This document shows positions 34,323 to 42,859 of a DNA stretch of 64,000 nt, piece by piece. Location: the NCBI GenBank assembly GCA_016932965.1, contig JAFGBW010000039.1, forward strand, positions 5,979 to 69,978, in the 5' to 3' direction. Numbering within the stretch: position 1 is the stretch's first letter; every line of letters starts with the position of its first letter. The DNA is from Candidatus Auribacterota bacterium. GTDB taxonomy: Bacteria > Auribacterota > JAFGBW01. The notes under the pieces are model-generated. The model saw nothing but the letters and a program-made list of their open reading frames with translations. It searched no databases and was not told the DNA's origin. A program made the position numbers and the translations under genes.

Positions 34323-37300
34323 ATGATAGGTCACAAGAATTTTTTTATTTGCATGATTGCCTGGTTTTTATCGACCGGATTTTTATGCCAACCGGTTCAA
34401 TGTTTTTCGCAATCTGTGGATTCTTCTTTTCTGGCTCCTTCGCATTCAGCCCAAGACCTGACCCCCATCATGGTATTAGCCGGAAAAATGCAGGGAAATC
34501 AGCCTGTTATCTGGGATGTTTCTGCAACAGGAGTGAATAAAAAAGTAATCATTGTTGTTAAGAGCAGAGAGAGAGTGCATGTTCACTGGGGTAAAAGCCG
34601 CTACGGGAATTGGGAAATTCCCCCGGAAGCCATTTGGCCGGATCACACAACAAAGATGGATGATAAGGCGGTGCAAACAGCCTTACAGCCTGTTTCGGAT
34701 AATATCCGGGTTTTTTCAGTCACTATTCCCAACTCCATGGAATTCAATGAACTGGAATTTGTGCTTTTCTATCCTGACCGTCCCCCTCACAATCAGTGGG
34801 TTAAAGACGGAAACAGGAATTATAAAATTACCGTTAAGGACGATCCTGGACTGGAAGAAATGGCTGGTGAAACCAAGAGTTGGATTCACACCATGATAGA
34901 AGGTGAAAGAGGGGAGCATGGCCGGAGTCTGATGCATAGAAATAAATTTGTTTGCGAATTGCTTGGCAGATTTCCTCATTGCAAAGAATTTTTCAGCACC
35001 CTGGCAGTGTACATGAGATACAACCGGCTTGGAGTCCTGCCGTGGCAGAGAGGTTATAATACGACGCCAAGAGAAATGACTGCGAGCGTTGACAGATTGA
35101 ATGAGACTATTTCAAGATTGATGATCACGGATTCTAAACATTATTCGATGGTCAGATTATTGATGAGTTTTTTAACCCTTGGCGGAGAAAATGGACAGCA
35201 AATCCGCGATAATATTTTGCATATTTTACAGAATAACGGGGTCCGGGGGACTACTTTTCTGGAACAATGGCACCAGAAATTACACAACAATGCCACCCCT
35301 GATGATATTGGAATCTGTGATGCTTATCTGGCTTTTTTAAGAAGTAATGGAGATAAAGGTACATTTTATCGGGTCTTATGGGAGGGGTATGGAATTTCCA
35401 GGGAAAAACTGGCAAGTTATGAGAGACCCATTACGGTTGAGCCTGAGTTTTACGGATATGCCAAAGATGGTTTGATCCGTGATTTTGAAGCTTATCTGGA
35501 GCTCAACAGGAAAGTCCATTCCAGGGGTGATTTATTCCGGGCAAAAGCAAATGCTGAAAAATATGATGCGCCAGGATTGAATAAGCCGCTGTGGGATTTT
35601 TTTACTTTGAAATATCAGGTGGAGACCTCACAGGTGGAGCAAGGCTGGGTTAAATTATTGGACAAGCTGGTTGAAGTGCGGAGAGAGCTGCGGAGACTCA
35701 TTTTTGCGGGAGGCGACTGGTGGTATCTGAGGGATTTAGTATTTTTGGATTTAAGTCTGGAAGAATATTCCAGGACCATTTCTGACAAAATCTCAGAACA
35801 AGTTAACGACCAGGAAATCATGTGGGAAGCAGCTAGGAATTTAAGCCTTCAACTTGAAAATATTGTACTCAGTTCTGATGCAGACGATTGGGATATGCTG
35901 GAAATCAATATCATAAAAAGAGAATGGGACAAGATTCAACAAGAGCCGATTAAAGACGAACAATGGCATTTGCATTCCAAAGCTATTCTGGACCGTTTGC
36001 AGAGAGTCATTGGAGACCGTATTCAAAAGGAGACTGAACTGCTTCAGCCCAAGGCTGAACTATTAGGAAACCAGGTCCTTGCAGAAAAAGACAAATGGGC
36101 CATTCCTCTTTTTAGCGAAGAACTGGTCCGGGGTTCCCCTCTATTTTCTATAGCCAATATTTTGAAACCCCTGCGCAAGGCAGCCAGACAAAAAGCTCTC
36201 TTGCCTCCCTGGGATGTCATTGTGCCTGGCAGAGTTTCTGCAGAAGTGAGGAAAGCAAAATCATTGAAAGAAATTTTGGCAGGAATACAACCGGGAGACA
36301 GGATCATTGCTGTTGTCAAAGACCTGGATGGAAGCGAAGACATTCCTCCCCAGATAGCAGGGATTATCAGCCAAAGGGAAGTGGATATCACATCGCATCT
36401 GGCTGTCAGGGCAAGGAATTTAAAAGTTCCCTTTGTTTTCATTGATTCGGAAGAAGAATTTCAGACCGTTTATCAAAATGACCGTCCTGTCAAACTTCAT
36501 GTTTTTGAAGGCATGACAAAACCCTGGCAGGTTTATACAGGGGATTTAAGCATGGTCAGTATCCCTGCCGAAATTCCTGAAATCACCATCCCTTCTGTTG
36601 ATCTGACAGCAGAACCTGCCTGTCTAAAAATACAGGAATTCACAATGGATAAGGTCGGGCCAAAAGGTTCCCAGATAAAGCAATTGATGGAAGACGTGAG
36701 TGAGAAGAAAGACGTGACAATTCCTAATTCAGTTGATGTGCCGTATGGAGTTTATCAGGCAGTGCTTAAAGATAAAAACAATTTAGAAATAGCACAACAA
36801 ATACAAGAGTTAATTGCAAGAGCGGACGCTGAAACTGCAAGAGATGCCGCCAAGCAGTATATTGCGGAGATAGAGAGATTGACTAAAACATTAGTGATAC
36901 CTGATGAGATTTTAAAGCCTATTTTAGATGCGATAAAACAAGAGATAGGAGAGGATAAAATTCTGATGGTGCGTTCTTCAGCTAACGGGGAGGATCTGGA
37001 AAAATACGCCGGCGCAGGTTTATATGAATCTTATTTTAATGTTTCATTGGATAAGGTGGAGCAACATATCAAATGGGTGTGGGCTTCCAAATGGACGGAA
37101 CGCGCGTACTGGAGCAGGCGCGATATGAAAATTGACCATGACCAGATCCATGTTTCAGCGCTTATTCAGGAATGTTTTCATTTTGATTATTCCTTTGTGA
37201 TTCATACGGTCAATCCGGTTAACAATGATCCGGATGAAGTCATGATTGAGGTTGCCCAGGGGCTGGGGGAAGCCATCGTTGCCAATTATCCGGGGAGCGC

Positions 37301-37673
37301 CTATCGTTTCATTTATAATAAAAAAACACATGAAGTCAGGCGCATCGCCTTTGCCAGTAAAAGTCTGAAATGCATTATCAAAGACGGCCAACTGCAATTG
37401 GTTTCAGTTGACTACAGCGATGATTTCCTGGCAGGACCAAAAGAGCAATGGGAGGAAGTGATAAGGTCTATCGGTGAAGCAGGATGTTTGATTGAAGAAA
37501 AAAGGGGAGGGAATGCCCAGGATATCGAAGGAGGGTATTTTTCCAGGTATGCAGACAAGCCGGATATCCTGGGTTTGGTCCAGACGAGGGACCAGATGAT
37601 TGTAGAGATTGTAACGGAGAAGCCTGTTGGACCAGCGGCGGAACCACCGGACGCAGTTTTGACTGCGGCATGA
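34323..37673 (+). CDS. Glucan, water dikinase-like protein with CBM45-like module
   Basis: A 1116-residue protein closely resembling plant GWD, which transfers the beta-phosphate of ATP to glucosyl units of starch through a phosphohistidine. Order: hydrophobic signal-like segment (7-27); CBM45-like module (about 60-175: VHVHWGKSRYGNWEIPPE, then FVLFYPDRPPHNQWVKDG); GWD core with EQWHQKLHNNATPDDIGICDA-type segment near 314-334; phosphohistidine loop SHLAVRARN with His692; C-terminal ATP-binding domain with VRSSANGEDLEKYAGAGLY near 883 and HTVNPVNNDPDEVMIEVAQGLGE near 961. All catalytic hallmarks are kept, so activity on an alpha-glucan is likely. A signal-like N-terminus on an ATP-using enzyme is odd. 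The HAD-phosphatase gene follows 12 bp later. Confidence 0.88.
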   Translation: MIGHKNFFICMIAWFLSTGFLCQPVQCFSQSVDSSFLAPSHSAQDLTPIMVLAGKMQGNQPVIWDVSATGVNKKVIIVVKSRERVHVHWGKSRYGNWEIPPEAIWPDHTTKMDDKAVQTALQPVSDNIRVFSVTIPNSMEFNELEFVLFYPDRPPHNQWVKDGNRNYKITVKDDPGLEEMAGETKSWIHTMIEGERGEHGRSLMHRNKFVCELLGRFPHCKEFFSTLAVYMRYNRLGVLPWQRGYNTTPREMTASVDRLNETISRLMITDSKHYSMVRLLMSFLTLGGENGQQIRDNILHILQNNGVRGTTFLEQWHQKLHNNATPDDIGICDAYLAFLRSNGDKGTFYRVLWEGYGISREKLASYERPITVEPEFYGYAKDGLIRDFEAYLELNRKVHSRGDLFRAKANAEKYDAPGLNKPLWDFFTLKYQVETSQVEQGWVKLLDKLVEVRRELRRLIFAGGDWWYLRDLVFLDLSLEEYSRTISDKISEQVNDQEIMWEAARNLSLQLENIVLSSDADDWDMLEINIIKREWDKIQQEPIKDEQWHLHSKAILDRLQRVIGDRIQKETELLQPKAELLGNQVLAEKDKWAIPLFSEELVRGSPLFSIANILKPLRKAARQKALLPPWDVIVPGRVSAEVRKAKSLKEILAGIQPGDRIIAVVKDLDGSEDIPPQIAGIISQREVDITSHLAVRARNLKVPFVFIDSEEEFQTVYQNDRPVKLHVFEGMTKPWQVYTGDLSMVSIPAEIPEITIPSVDLTAEPACLKIQEFTMDKVGPKGSQIKQLMEDVSEKKDVTIPNSVDVPYGVYQAVLKDKNNLEIAQQIQELIARADAETARDAAKQYIAEIERLTKTLVIPDEILKPILDAIKQEIGEDKILMVRSSANGEDLEKYAGAGLYESYFNVSLDKVEQHIKWVWASKWTERAYWSRRDMKIDHDQIHVSALIQECFHFDYSFVIHTVNPVNNDPDEVMIEVAQGLGEAIVANYPGSAYRFIYNKKTHEVRRIAFASKSLKCIIKDGQLQLVSVDYSDDFLAGPKEQWEEVIRSIGEAGCLIEEKRGGNAQDIEGGYFSRYADKPDILGLVQTRDQMIVEIVTEKPVGPAAEPPDAVLTAA

Positions 37674-37685
37674 TGAGAATGTGTC

Positions 37686-39365
37686 ATGGATAATAGCAAA
37701 CCAATTCAGAAACGATTGAATCTCCCGGTTTTTCTTTTAGGAAAAGCTGGAAGAATCAGGGGTCAATCAATTTTTTTAATCCTATCCGGTTTCATCAGCA
37801 GTCTTCTTATTTTTTTCCATACACCGGCGTTTGCTGACCTCTGTTTATTCTGTCTTGCCCCACAAGAGCAGACTTCAAGAGAAATGGCGGTTTTTACTTC
37901 CATTTCGAAAGAGCTGAACAGGGAAGGGCAAGTGGCTTTCAGAAGCATTCAAAGACCAGGCGAGGTCGATCTGATTGCTGCGGTGAAGTCAAGTGAGCCC
38001 GTCTATCTCCACTGGGGAGTTTCCCGTTTCGGGAAATGGGAGATGCCGCCTGAAGACATCCGGCCTTTGGATTCAATACCTAATCAAAAAGGGACATCTC
38101 TTCAAACCCGGATGCAGTCTTTATCGGGTGATATCCGGTTTGTAAAAATAACTGTGCCTGAACATGTTGATTGCAGCGAAATCGCTTTTGTTTTTTATTA
38201 TCCGGAACGGGCGAAGGAGCAACAGTGGGTTAAAGACGGAGACAAGGACTATTATCTGGCAGATATTCACACATTCCCGGAATTAATTAGCTGCAATGAA
38301 CAGACAAGGACCCTGGAATTCAACAAACATGAACTGAAAAAATGGATCATTGGATTGATTGAAAGAGGACTTCTTCCCATGCTGTTTTTTGATTTTGATG
38401 ATACGTTGAATCTGGGGTATGGCGGATATATGCCTGACGAATCCATTGGGGCTTTGGATCAGCTTGTCAATGCCGGCGGGATCATTGCCATTCATTCAGG
38501 GATAGATTTATTATGGGGAAGCCAGAAAATTCTCCGTTTGACGCAATCCAGATTTCCGTTTCATTTTCTGGTCTTGAGCACGGGTAAAGATATTTTTGCC
38601 TGGAGTCATCAGCATAAGGCCTATTTAAAACTTCCATTCTCAGGAGACAATAAGAGCGATGCTTTAATGAAACTGGCCTCTTTTTTAGGAATTCTGCCTC
38701 ATCAAATGGGGTATTGCTGTGATTTTCCCGGAAGCGGTGATAAACAGGACGGGATTGATGATCCGACATTATCTTCAAACATCGGTTTCATAGCCAATGT
38801 AAGTCCGTTTGGAAGAATGATGAAACTTCCCGCTGAATCTTCAACCAGACTGATTCAGCCTGATGATAACCCTTTGACAAGGCAGGCTAAAGGCGCCTGT
38901 AATTACATGGCTGCGGCAAGCGATGTGTTGCGACAATATGGTCAAACACCGAATCAAGCCATCAGTGATATCAACACCAAGTTACTGGCCGCTGGTTTTA
39001 AACTGCCGGTCCTGGAACCCCGTGTGGATCAATATACTGTCTGGACCAAGGACAATCAGGTGTCAGCTATCCCTGAAGGACATGTTCTGCGTGTTGAGAC
39101 TGACAAACCCGGAATGGTCTATGCCGGAAAAGAAGGAATCAGCGGCTGGGAACGAACGTACGCTATTCCCCTAAGATTAGAAAGCGGTAAATGGATAGCT
39201 GATATTTTAGACCCTGAAGTCAATACCTTTACTTTTATCGAGAACGATCCTCTTGATGAAAAAAAGGTCGGGTGGCTAGGAAAAAAAGGCGCAAATTATT
39301 ATTTTTCCAGATACGCTGTTCCATCCGGGACGTCTCATGGGTCCCAAGCTTCGTTTTCAGCCTGA
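37686..39365 (+). CDS. CBM45-like module fused to HAD phosphatase domain
   Basis: A 559-residue protein, seen as the phosphatase partner of the preceding kinase. Order: basic N-terminus and hydrophobic segment 29-50 ending AFA; CBM45-like module (about 85-192: VYLHWGVSRFGKWEMPPED, FVFYYPERAKEQQWVKDG), clearly related to that of the kinase; HAD domain about 230-385 with motif I DFDDT (Asp236, Asp238), motif II Ser271, motif III Lys323 in DNKSDALMKL, and motif IV around Asp346-Asp359. This resembles Cof or sucrose/trehalose-phosphate phosphatases. A C-terminal beta-rich region (about 450-541, GWERTYAIPLRLESGKW) could be another sugar-binding module. Predicted to remove phosphate from a glucan or sugar phosphate; substrate untested. 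Confidence 0.78.
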   Translation: MDNSKPIQKRLNLPVFLLGKAGRIRGQSIFLILSGFISSLLIFFHTPAFADLCLFCLAPQEQTSREMAVFTSISKELNREGQVAFRSIQRPGEVDLIAAVKSSEPVYLHWGVSRFGKWEMPPEDIRPLDSIPNQKGTSLQTRMQSLSGDIRFVKITVPEHVDCSEIAFVFYYPERAKEQQWVKDGDKDYYLADIHTFPELISCNEQTRTLEFNKHELKKWIIGLIERGLLPMLFFDFDDTLNLGYGGYMPDESIGALDQLVNAGGIIAIHSGIDLLWGSQKILRLTQSRFPFHFLVLSTGKDIFAWSHQHKAYLKLPFSGDNKSDALMKLASFLGILPHQMGYCCDFPGSGDKQDGIDDPTLSSNIGFIANVSPFGRMMKLPAESSTRLIQPDDNPLTRQAKGACNYMAAASDVLRQYGQTPNQAISDINTKLLAAGFKLPVLEPRVDQYTVWTKDNQVSAIPEGHVLRVETDKPGMVYAGKEGISGWERTYAIPLRLESGKWIADILDPEVNTFTFIENDPLDEKKVGWLGKKGANYYFSRYAVPSGTSHGSQASFSA

Positions 39366-39388
39366 AAATATCCCAAGTTTTTCTAACA

Positions 39389-39418
39389 TACGATGTTTTG
39401 TTTTGACAAAACATCGTA
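39389..39418. terminator. Perfect 12-bp inverted repeat after the phosphatase gene
   Basis: TACGATGTTTTG at 39389-39400 and its exact complement at 39407-39418 with a 6-nt centre, 24 bp after the stop. No T-run follows, so it may be a transcript-end hairpin or a protein-binding palindrome. Confidence 0.55.
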
Positions 39419-39617
39419 CACCTTTGTTAAGAAATTCAACACCAGTACAAATGCGAACAGCATTTTTCGTTTGAATTCGATAATTTTCTGGTCATTAAGA
39501 ATATATAACTTATTGCTAGTGAACAGGATATAAAAATGTCTATCTCAGATATTGCTCTTGGCACAAATATTGTTTCTTTCTGGTCTGCATTGGAAATAAC
39601 AACTAAGGAAACCAGCC

Positions 39618-40103
39618 ATGATCATGACCATTTTAAAACAGACCATACGGTTTCATCTGGATGAGAAAGAACATGAAATAGCCAGTGTTTATGCAGAATT
39701 ATACAGCAAGATGGTCGTGCAATATGTCAATAAACGTGAACAAGCCCTGGCTGCATTGAAAGATCTAGCCTATGAATTTCATATATATGGCCATCATCGC
39801 AGTGCGTTAAAATATTACCTGGAAGTCAAAAAACAGTATGGGGATTCAGCCTTAAATGACCAGGATATCCTTTATCTGGCCGAAAGCTGCGAAAAATTGG
39901 GACAGGCCAACGAGGCGCTTTTGGAATATCAGAGGCTGATTCGATATTATCCTTATTCTCCGCACGTAAAAATGGCCTATGAAAACATCAGCCGGATTTA
40001 TCAGTCGTGTTCCAATCAGAATAAAGCGGAAATGTTTAAGAAAATGGCCCTGCTTGAACCCAATTGGGATGCAACCCCTGTTCCTGCAAAGAAAGTGTCC
40101 TGA
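39618..40103 (+). CDS. Tetratricopeptide repeat protein
   Basis: A 161-residue cytosolic protein made mostly of TPR helices (about 38-150). Repeat-like segments are ALAALKDLAYEFHIYGHHRSALKYYLEVKK, DILYLAESCEKLGQANEALLEYQRLIRYYP and VKMAYENISRIYQSCSNQNKAEMFKKM. No catalytic domain or signal peptide is seen; it is probably an adaptor. AAGGAA lies upstream of the ATG; a second ATG two codons in is possible. It follows the glucan phosphatase by 250 bp and precedes pyrC by 140 bp, so its pathway is unclear. Confidence 0.82.
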   Translation: MIMTILKQTIRFHLDEKEHEIASVYAELYSKMVVQYVNKREQALAALKDLAYEFHIYGHHRSALKYYLEVKKQYGDSALNDQDILYLAESCEKLGQANEALLEYQRLIRYYPYSPHVKMAYENISRIYQSCSNQNKAEMFKKMALLEPNWDATPVPAKKVS

Positions 40104-40147
40104 GCAGGCAGGCTTAGAGTGATTTGGCTTTGATTTATTTTGTTCTT

Positions 40148-40170
40148 TTCTCAATTCTCAATTCTTAATT
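40148..40170. repeat. AT-rich TTCTCAATT repeat
   Basis: TTCTCAATTCTCAATTCTTAATT between the TPR gene and pyrC, matching the run at 26882. It is preceded by TTTTGTTC in both places. Confidence 0.55.
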
Positions 40171-40175
40171 TTTTT

Positions 40176-40204
40176 CTTACAATGAGCTTTAAACGAACTA
40201 TAAT
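40176..40204 (+). promoter_or_regulatory. Candidate sigma70 promoter of pyrC
   Basis: CTTACA (4/6 to the -35 consensus), a 17-bp spacer and TATAAT at 40199-40204, 39 bp before the pyrC start. Confidence 0.55.
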
Positions 40205-40242
40205 CCGTTATACTCCCGGATATTTTTTAAAAGAAATATAAA

Positions 40243-41568
40243 ATGCTTTTGATTAAAAATGCCGAAGTCGTTTCCTCCAATAGAACCGACACTGCCGATG
40301 TCTGGATTGAAGGAACAACTATTGTTCAGGTAGGGGGGAGTTTAAAAACCATTCCTGTTGAAACCATTGATGCAAAAGGATTGATGCTCATTCCAGGCGT
40401 CATAGATACACACGTCCATTTCCGTCAGCCTGGAATGGAATGGAAAGAGGATATTAAAAGCGGCTCTTCTGCAGCCGCCGCCGGGGGAGTCACTACGGTC
40501 TTTGACATGCCTAATACGATACCTCCCACAGTAGATGAGAGTTCATTGACCGCCAAGAGAAAGGCTTTTTCTGAACAATCCCTGGTTAATTACGGAATTT
40601 TTATCGGCGCCGCTTCCTCCAATATGGATTTTTTAAACACGGCCGAAAATGTTCCGGGAATCAAGGTGTTCATGGGTTCTTCAACAGGTTCGCTTCTTCT
40701 GTCAGACGAAAAAGAGCTTGAAAAAGTGTTTGCCTGCGGGAGCCGTTTGATAGCCGCGCATGCGGAAGATGAAGCGCTTCTCCTTTTGAACAAGGAAAAA
40801 TACCGCTCTGCAAACCAGGCTTCCTTCCATCCCCTCATACGAAGTCCGGAAACCGCTTTAACGGCCACAGTGAAAGCGGTTCAATTCTCCCAGAAGTACC
40901 AGCGGCGTCTTCATCTGCTTCATTTGAGCACTCAGGAGGAGGTGGAATATTTATCAGGGATCTATCATAAAAAACATATCACTGCGGAAGTCACTCCGCA
41001 TCATCTGGTTCTGTCTTCGCCGGAATGTTATGAACAATTAAATACATTTGCTCAGACGAATCCGCCTGTCAGGGAAAAACGGCATTCACAGGCCCTCTGG
41101 ACTGCTTTGAAGAAAGGAGTCATTCATACGATTGCCTCTGATCATGCACCCCATTTAGTTTCAGAAAAAGAGAAAGGTTATGGCCTGGCCCCTTCCGGTG
41201 TACCAGGTGTGGAGACGTCTCTTCCCCTGATGCTGAACCAGGTCAATAAAGGACAATGCTCCGTGCATGAAATTGTCAAATGGATGTGTGAAAATCCAGC
41301 CCTGATGTTCCGCCTTAAAAATAAAGGATTCATTAAAAAAGGATTTGATGCCGACCTGGTACTAGTTGACATGAAGAAAAGAAAAAAAGTCCAAAACGGG
41401 CGATTGTTCACCAAACCCAACTGGAGTCCTTATGACGGCTGGACGGTTCAGGGATGGCCGGTCATCACTTTTGTGAATGGACAAATTGCTTTTCGTGAGG
41501 GGGAAATCATGACCAGCACACTGGGAAAAGAAGTGGTTTTTAATAAATATGAATTCAGGAGTCAGTAG
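40243..41568 (+). CDS. pyrC: Dihydroorotase
   Basis: Closes N-carbamoyl-aspartate to dihydroorotate in pyrimidine synthesis. It is a class I amidohydrolase of 441 residues, normal length. Metal ligands His57 and His59 lie in DTHVHFRQPG; the AHAEDE, HLLHLST, EVTPHHL and catalytic Asp in ASDHAPH segments all occur in order, with FDMPNTIPPT as a dihydroorotase hallmark. Allantoinase and hydantoinase are related, but the FRQPG and FDMPNT signatures favour dihydroorotase. It stands alone on its strand between a TPR gene and an outer-membrane protein gene. Confidence 0.95.
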   Translation: MLLIKNAEVVSSNRTDTADVWIEGTTIVQVGGSLKTIPVETIDAKGLMLIPGVIDTHVHFRQPGMEWKEDIKSGSSAAAAGGVTTVFDMPNTIPPTVDESSLTAKRKAFSEQSLVNYGIFIGAASSNMDFLNTAENVPGIKVFMGSSTGSLLLSDEKELEKVFACGSRLIAAHAEDEALLLLNKEKYRSANQASFHPLIRSPETALTATVKAVQFSQKYQRRLHLLHLSTQEEVEYLSGIYHKKHITAEVTPHHLVLSSPECYEQLNTFAQTNPPVREKRHSQALWTALKKGVIHTIASDHAPHLVSEKEKGYGLAPSGVPGVETSLPLMLNQVNKGQCSVHEIVKWMCENPALMFRLKNKGFIKKGFDADLVLVDMKKRKKVQNGRLFTKPNWSPYDGWTVQGWPVITFVNGQIAFREGEIMTSTLGKEVVFNKYEFRSQ

Positions 41569-41700
41569 ATTAAAACCGGCTGCCTGAATTCTTCGTTCTA
41601 CCTCTCCTTTCTAACCGCTTATTTTATTGTTTTATTCTTTCATCTCATTCACATTTCAACATTCCTTATCGCATAGCCTTACAAAATGGTTCCCTATTAG

Positions 41701-41748
41701 GAATTCGCCGGCTGCAAATCCCTCTGCTTGCTGCAGGGAACTTCAATT
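41701..41748 (+). repeat. 48-bp GAATTCGC repeat, copy 1
   Basis: Matches 62655-62702 at 42 of 48 positions by eye. Both begin GAATTCGC and end CTTCAATT, with a shared GCTTGCTGCAGGGA core that can pair with the upstream TCCCT. Confidence 0.7.
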
Positions 41749-41831
41749 CTGGCTCCTGAATTTTATTCCCTGGTATATTTATTGCTTTTATCTGGCTTGT
41801 CGGTTTTTACTGCAATTAAGGAAATTTCAAC

Positions 41832-42689
41832 ATGAAATGGATGCTCAGGCCCTTTATTGTGGCATTGTTCACAGCGTTTTTACTGCCGGTATGGTCGGAA
41901 TTTGACGGGTTCGAATTTGATGTCAGTTACTGGAGAATTCTGAACGGCGAGACCAACTTTTCGAAGCAGACAAGGGAAGAAGAGCAATCTGAACCATCGG
42001 GGATATTTGATACGGCTGAAATTTCGACCACTTTGACCCGGTTTAATGTCAAAACAGACGCCAGTAAATATCTTTTTGAAGGACGTTACCGTTTTGTGGA
42101 CACCCTGCATCGTTTAACTTTAGGATTTCAATATGCCACAACGGGAAATGCCAAAGTGAGTAATATCTCCATTGCAGGTCAGCCTGCCGATATCATCAAG
42201 GTTTTTACGGATTTTTCAGCCAGGAGCATGAAATATTTTCACGGTTATGCGGCTTACAGACTGCTCCCTTTGAATGAGGACAAAAATCTGGATAGAAACG
42301 GGATTGACGTGTGGCTGAGCTGGATTCAGCAGGAACAGGATTTCAGGGTTCCTGGCCGAGCTTATACCCTGACCAGTGAATCCTGGGGAGTGGGTCTTGG
42401 CGGGGAGCACCGCATCGTGAATGATGATTTTTCTCTGAAAGGTCGTATCATCTATCTGCCGTTTTTAAACATGGACGGAAGCGGATGGGACATTGAACTC
42501 AGGCTGATCTACCATTTCTCGGATTATCTTTTCATCTATCTCGCCGGCAAGGGATTCCATCTGAACAGCCTGGAAATGAATAACACCATCCAGTTCACCA
42601 ATCTTCCTAAATTTACCGACCTGACTCCCTTCAACGTTCTTGACACCAAACTTGAAGGCTATGTCCTTGGTGTCACTTTTAGGTTTTAA
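41832..42689 (+). CDS. Predicted outer-membrane beta-barrel protein
   Basis: A 285-residue exported protein. A signal peptide (MKWMLRPFIVALFTAFLLPVWS) is followed by alternating hydrophobic/polar strands such as YLFEGRYRFVDTLHRLTLGFQYA, WGVGLGGEHRIV and WDIELRLIYHFSDYLFIYLAGKGF. The protein ends VLGVTFRF, with the terminal Phe that the BAM machinery recognises. I do not recognise a specific family or cargo. AAGGAAATTTCAAC precedes the ATG. It is the best single sign in the window of an outer membrane. A compound hairpin follows the stop. Confidence 0.75.
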   Translation: MKWMLRPFIVALFTAFLLPVWSEFDGFEFDVSYWRILNGETNFSKQTREEEQSEPSGIFDTAEISTTLTRFNVKTDASKYLFEGRYRFVDTLHRLTLGFQYATTGNAKVSNISIAGQPADIIKVFTDFSARSMKYFHGYAAYRLLPLNEDKNLDRNGIDVWLSWIQQEQDFRVPGRAYTLTSESWGVGLGGEHRIVNDDFSLKGRIIYLPFLNMDGSGWDIELRLIYHFSDYLFIYLAGKGFHLNSLEMNNTIQFTNLPKFTDLTPFNVLDTKLEGYVLGVTFRF

Positions 42690-42695
42690 GCAAGT

Positions 42696-42740
42696 CATGA
42701 AGGAAAATCTATCTTTTTGAAAAGAAAGGTTTCCTTCATG
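42696..42740. terminator. Compound hairpin between outer-membrane and M48 genes
   Basis: Outer arms CATGAAGGAAA (42696-42706) and TTTCCTTCATG (42730-42740) are exact complements, with an inner CTTTTTGAAAAG stem. It lies 7 bp after the stop and could end plus-strand transcription. Confidence 0.6.
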
Positions 42741-42859
42741 ATGGTTTTCTTAAGAAAATAGATCTATTTTTTTTGTGCATATGGTGGAGGGATGATCAAG
42801 GGAAGATTCAATTTGACATTACCATCATGCGGGTTTCCCGGACCTTTCAAAAAAATTCT

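Noticed and set aside
41627-41905. 92-codon frame upstream of the outer-membrane protein gene
   Set aside because: It runs through the 48-bp repeat, has no ribosome site and overlaps the signal peptide of the real gene in another frame.
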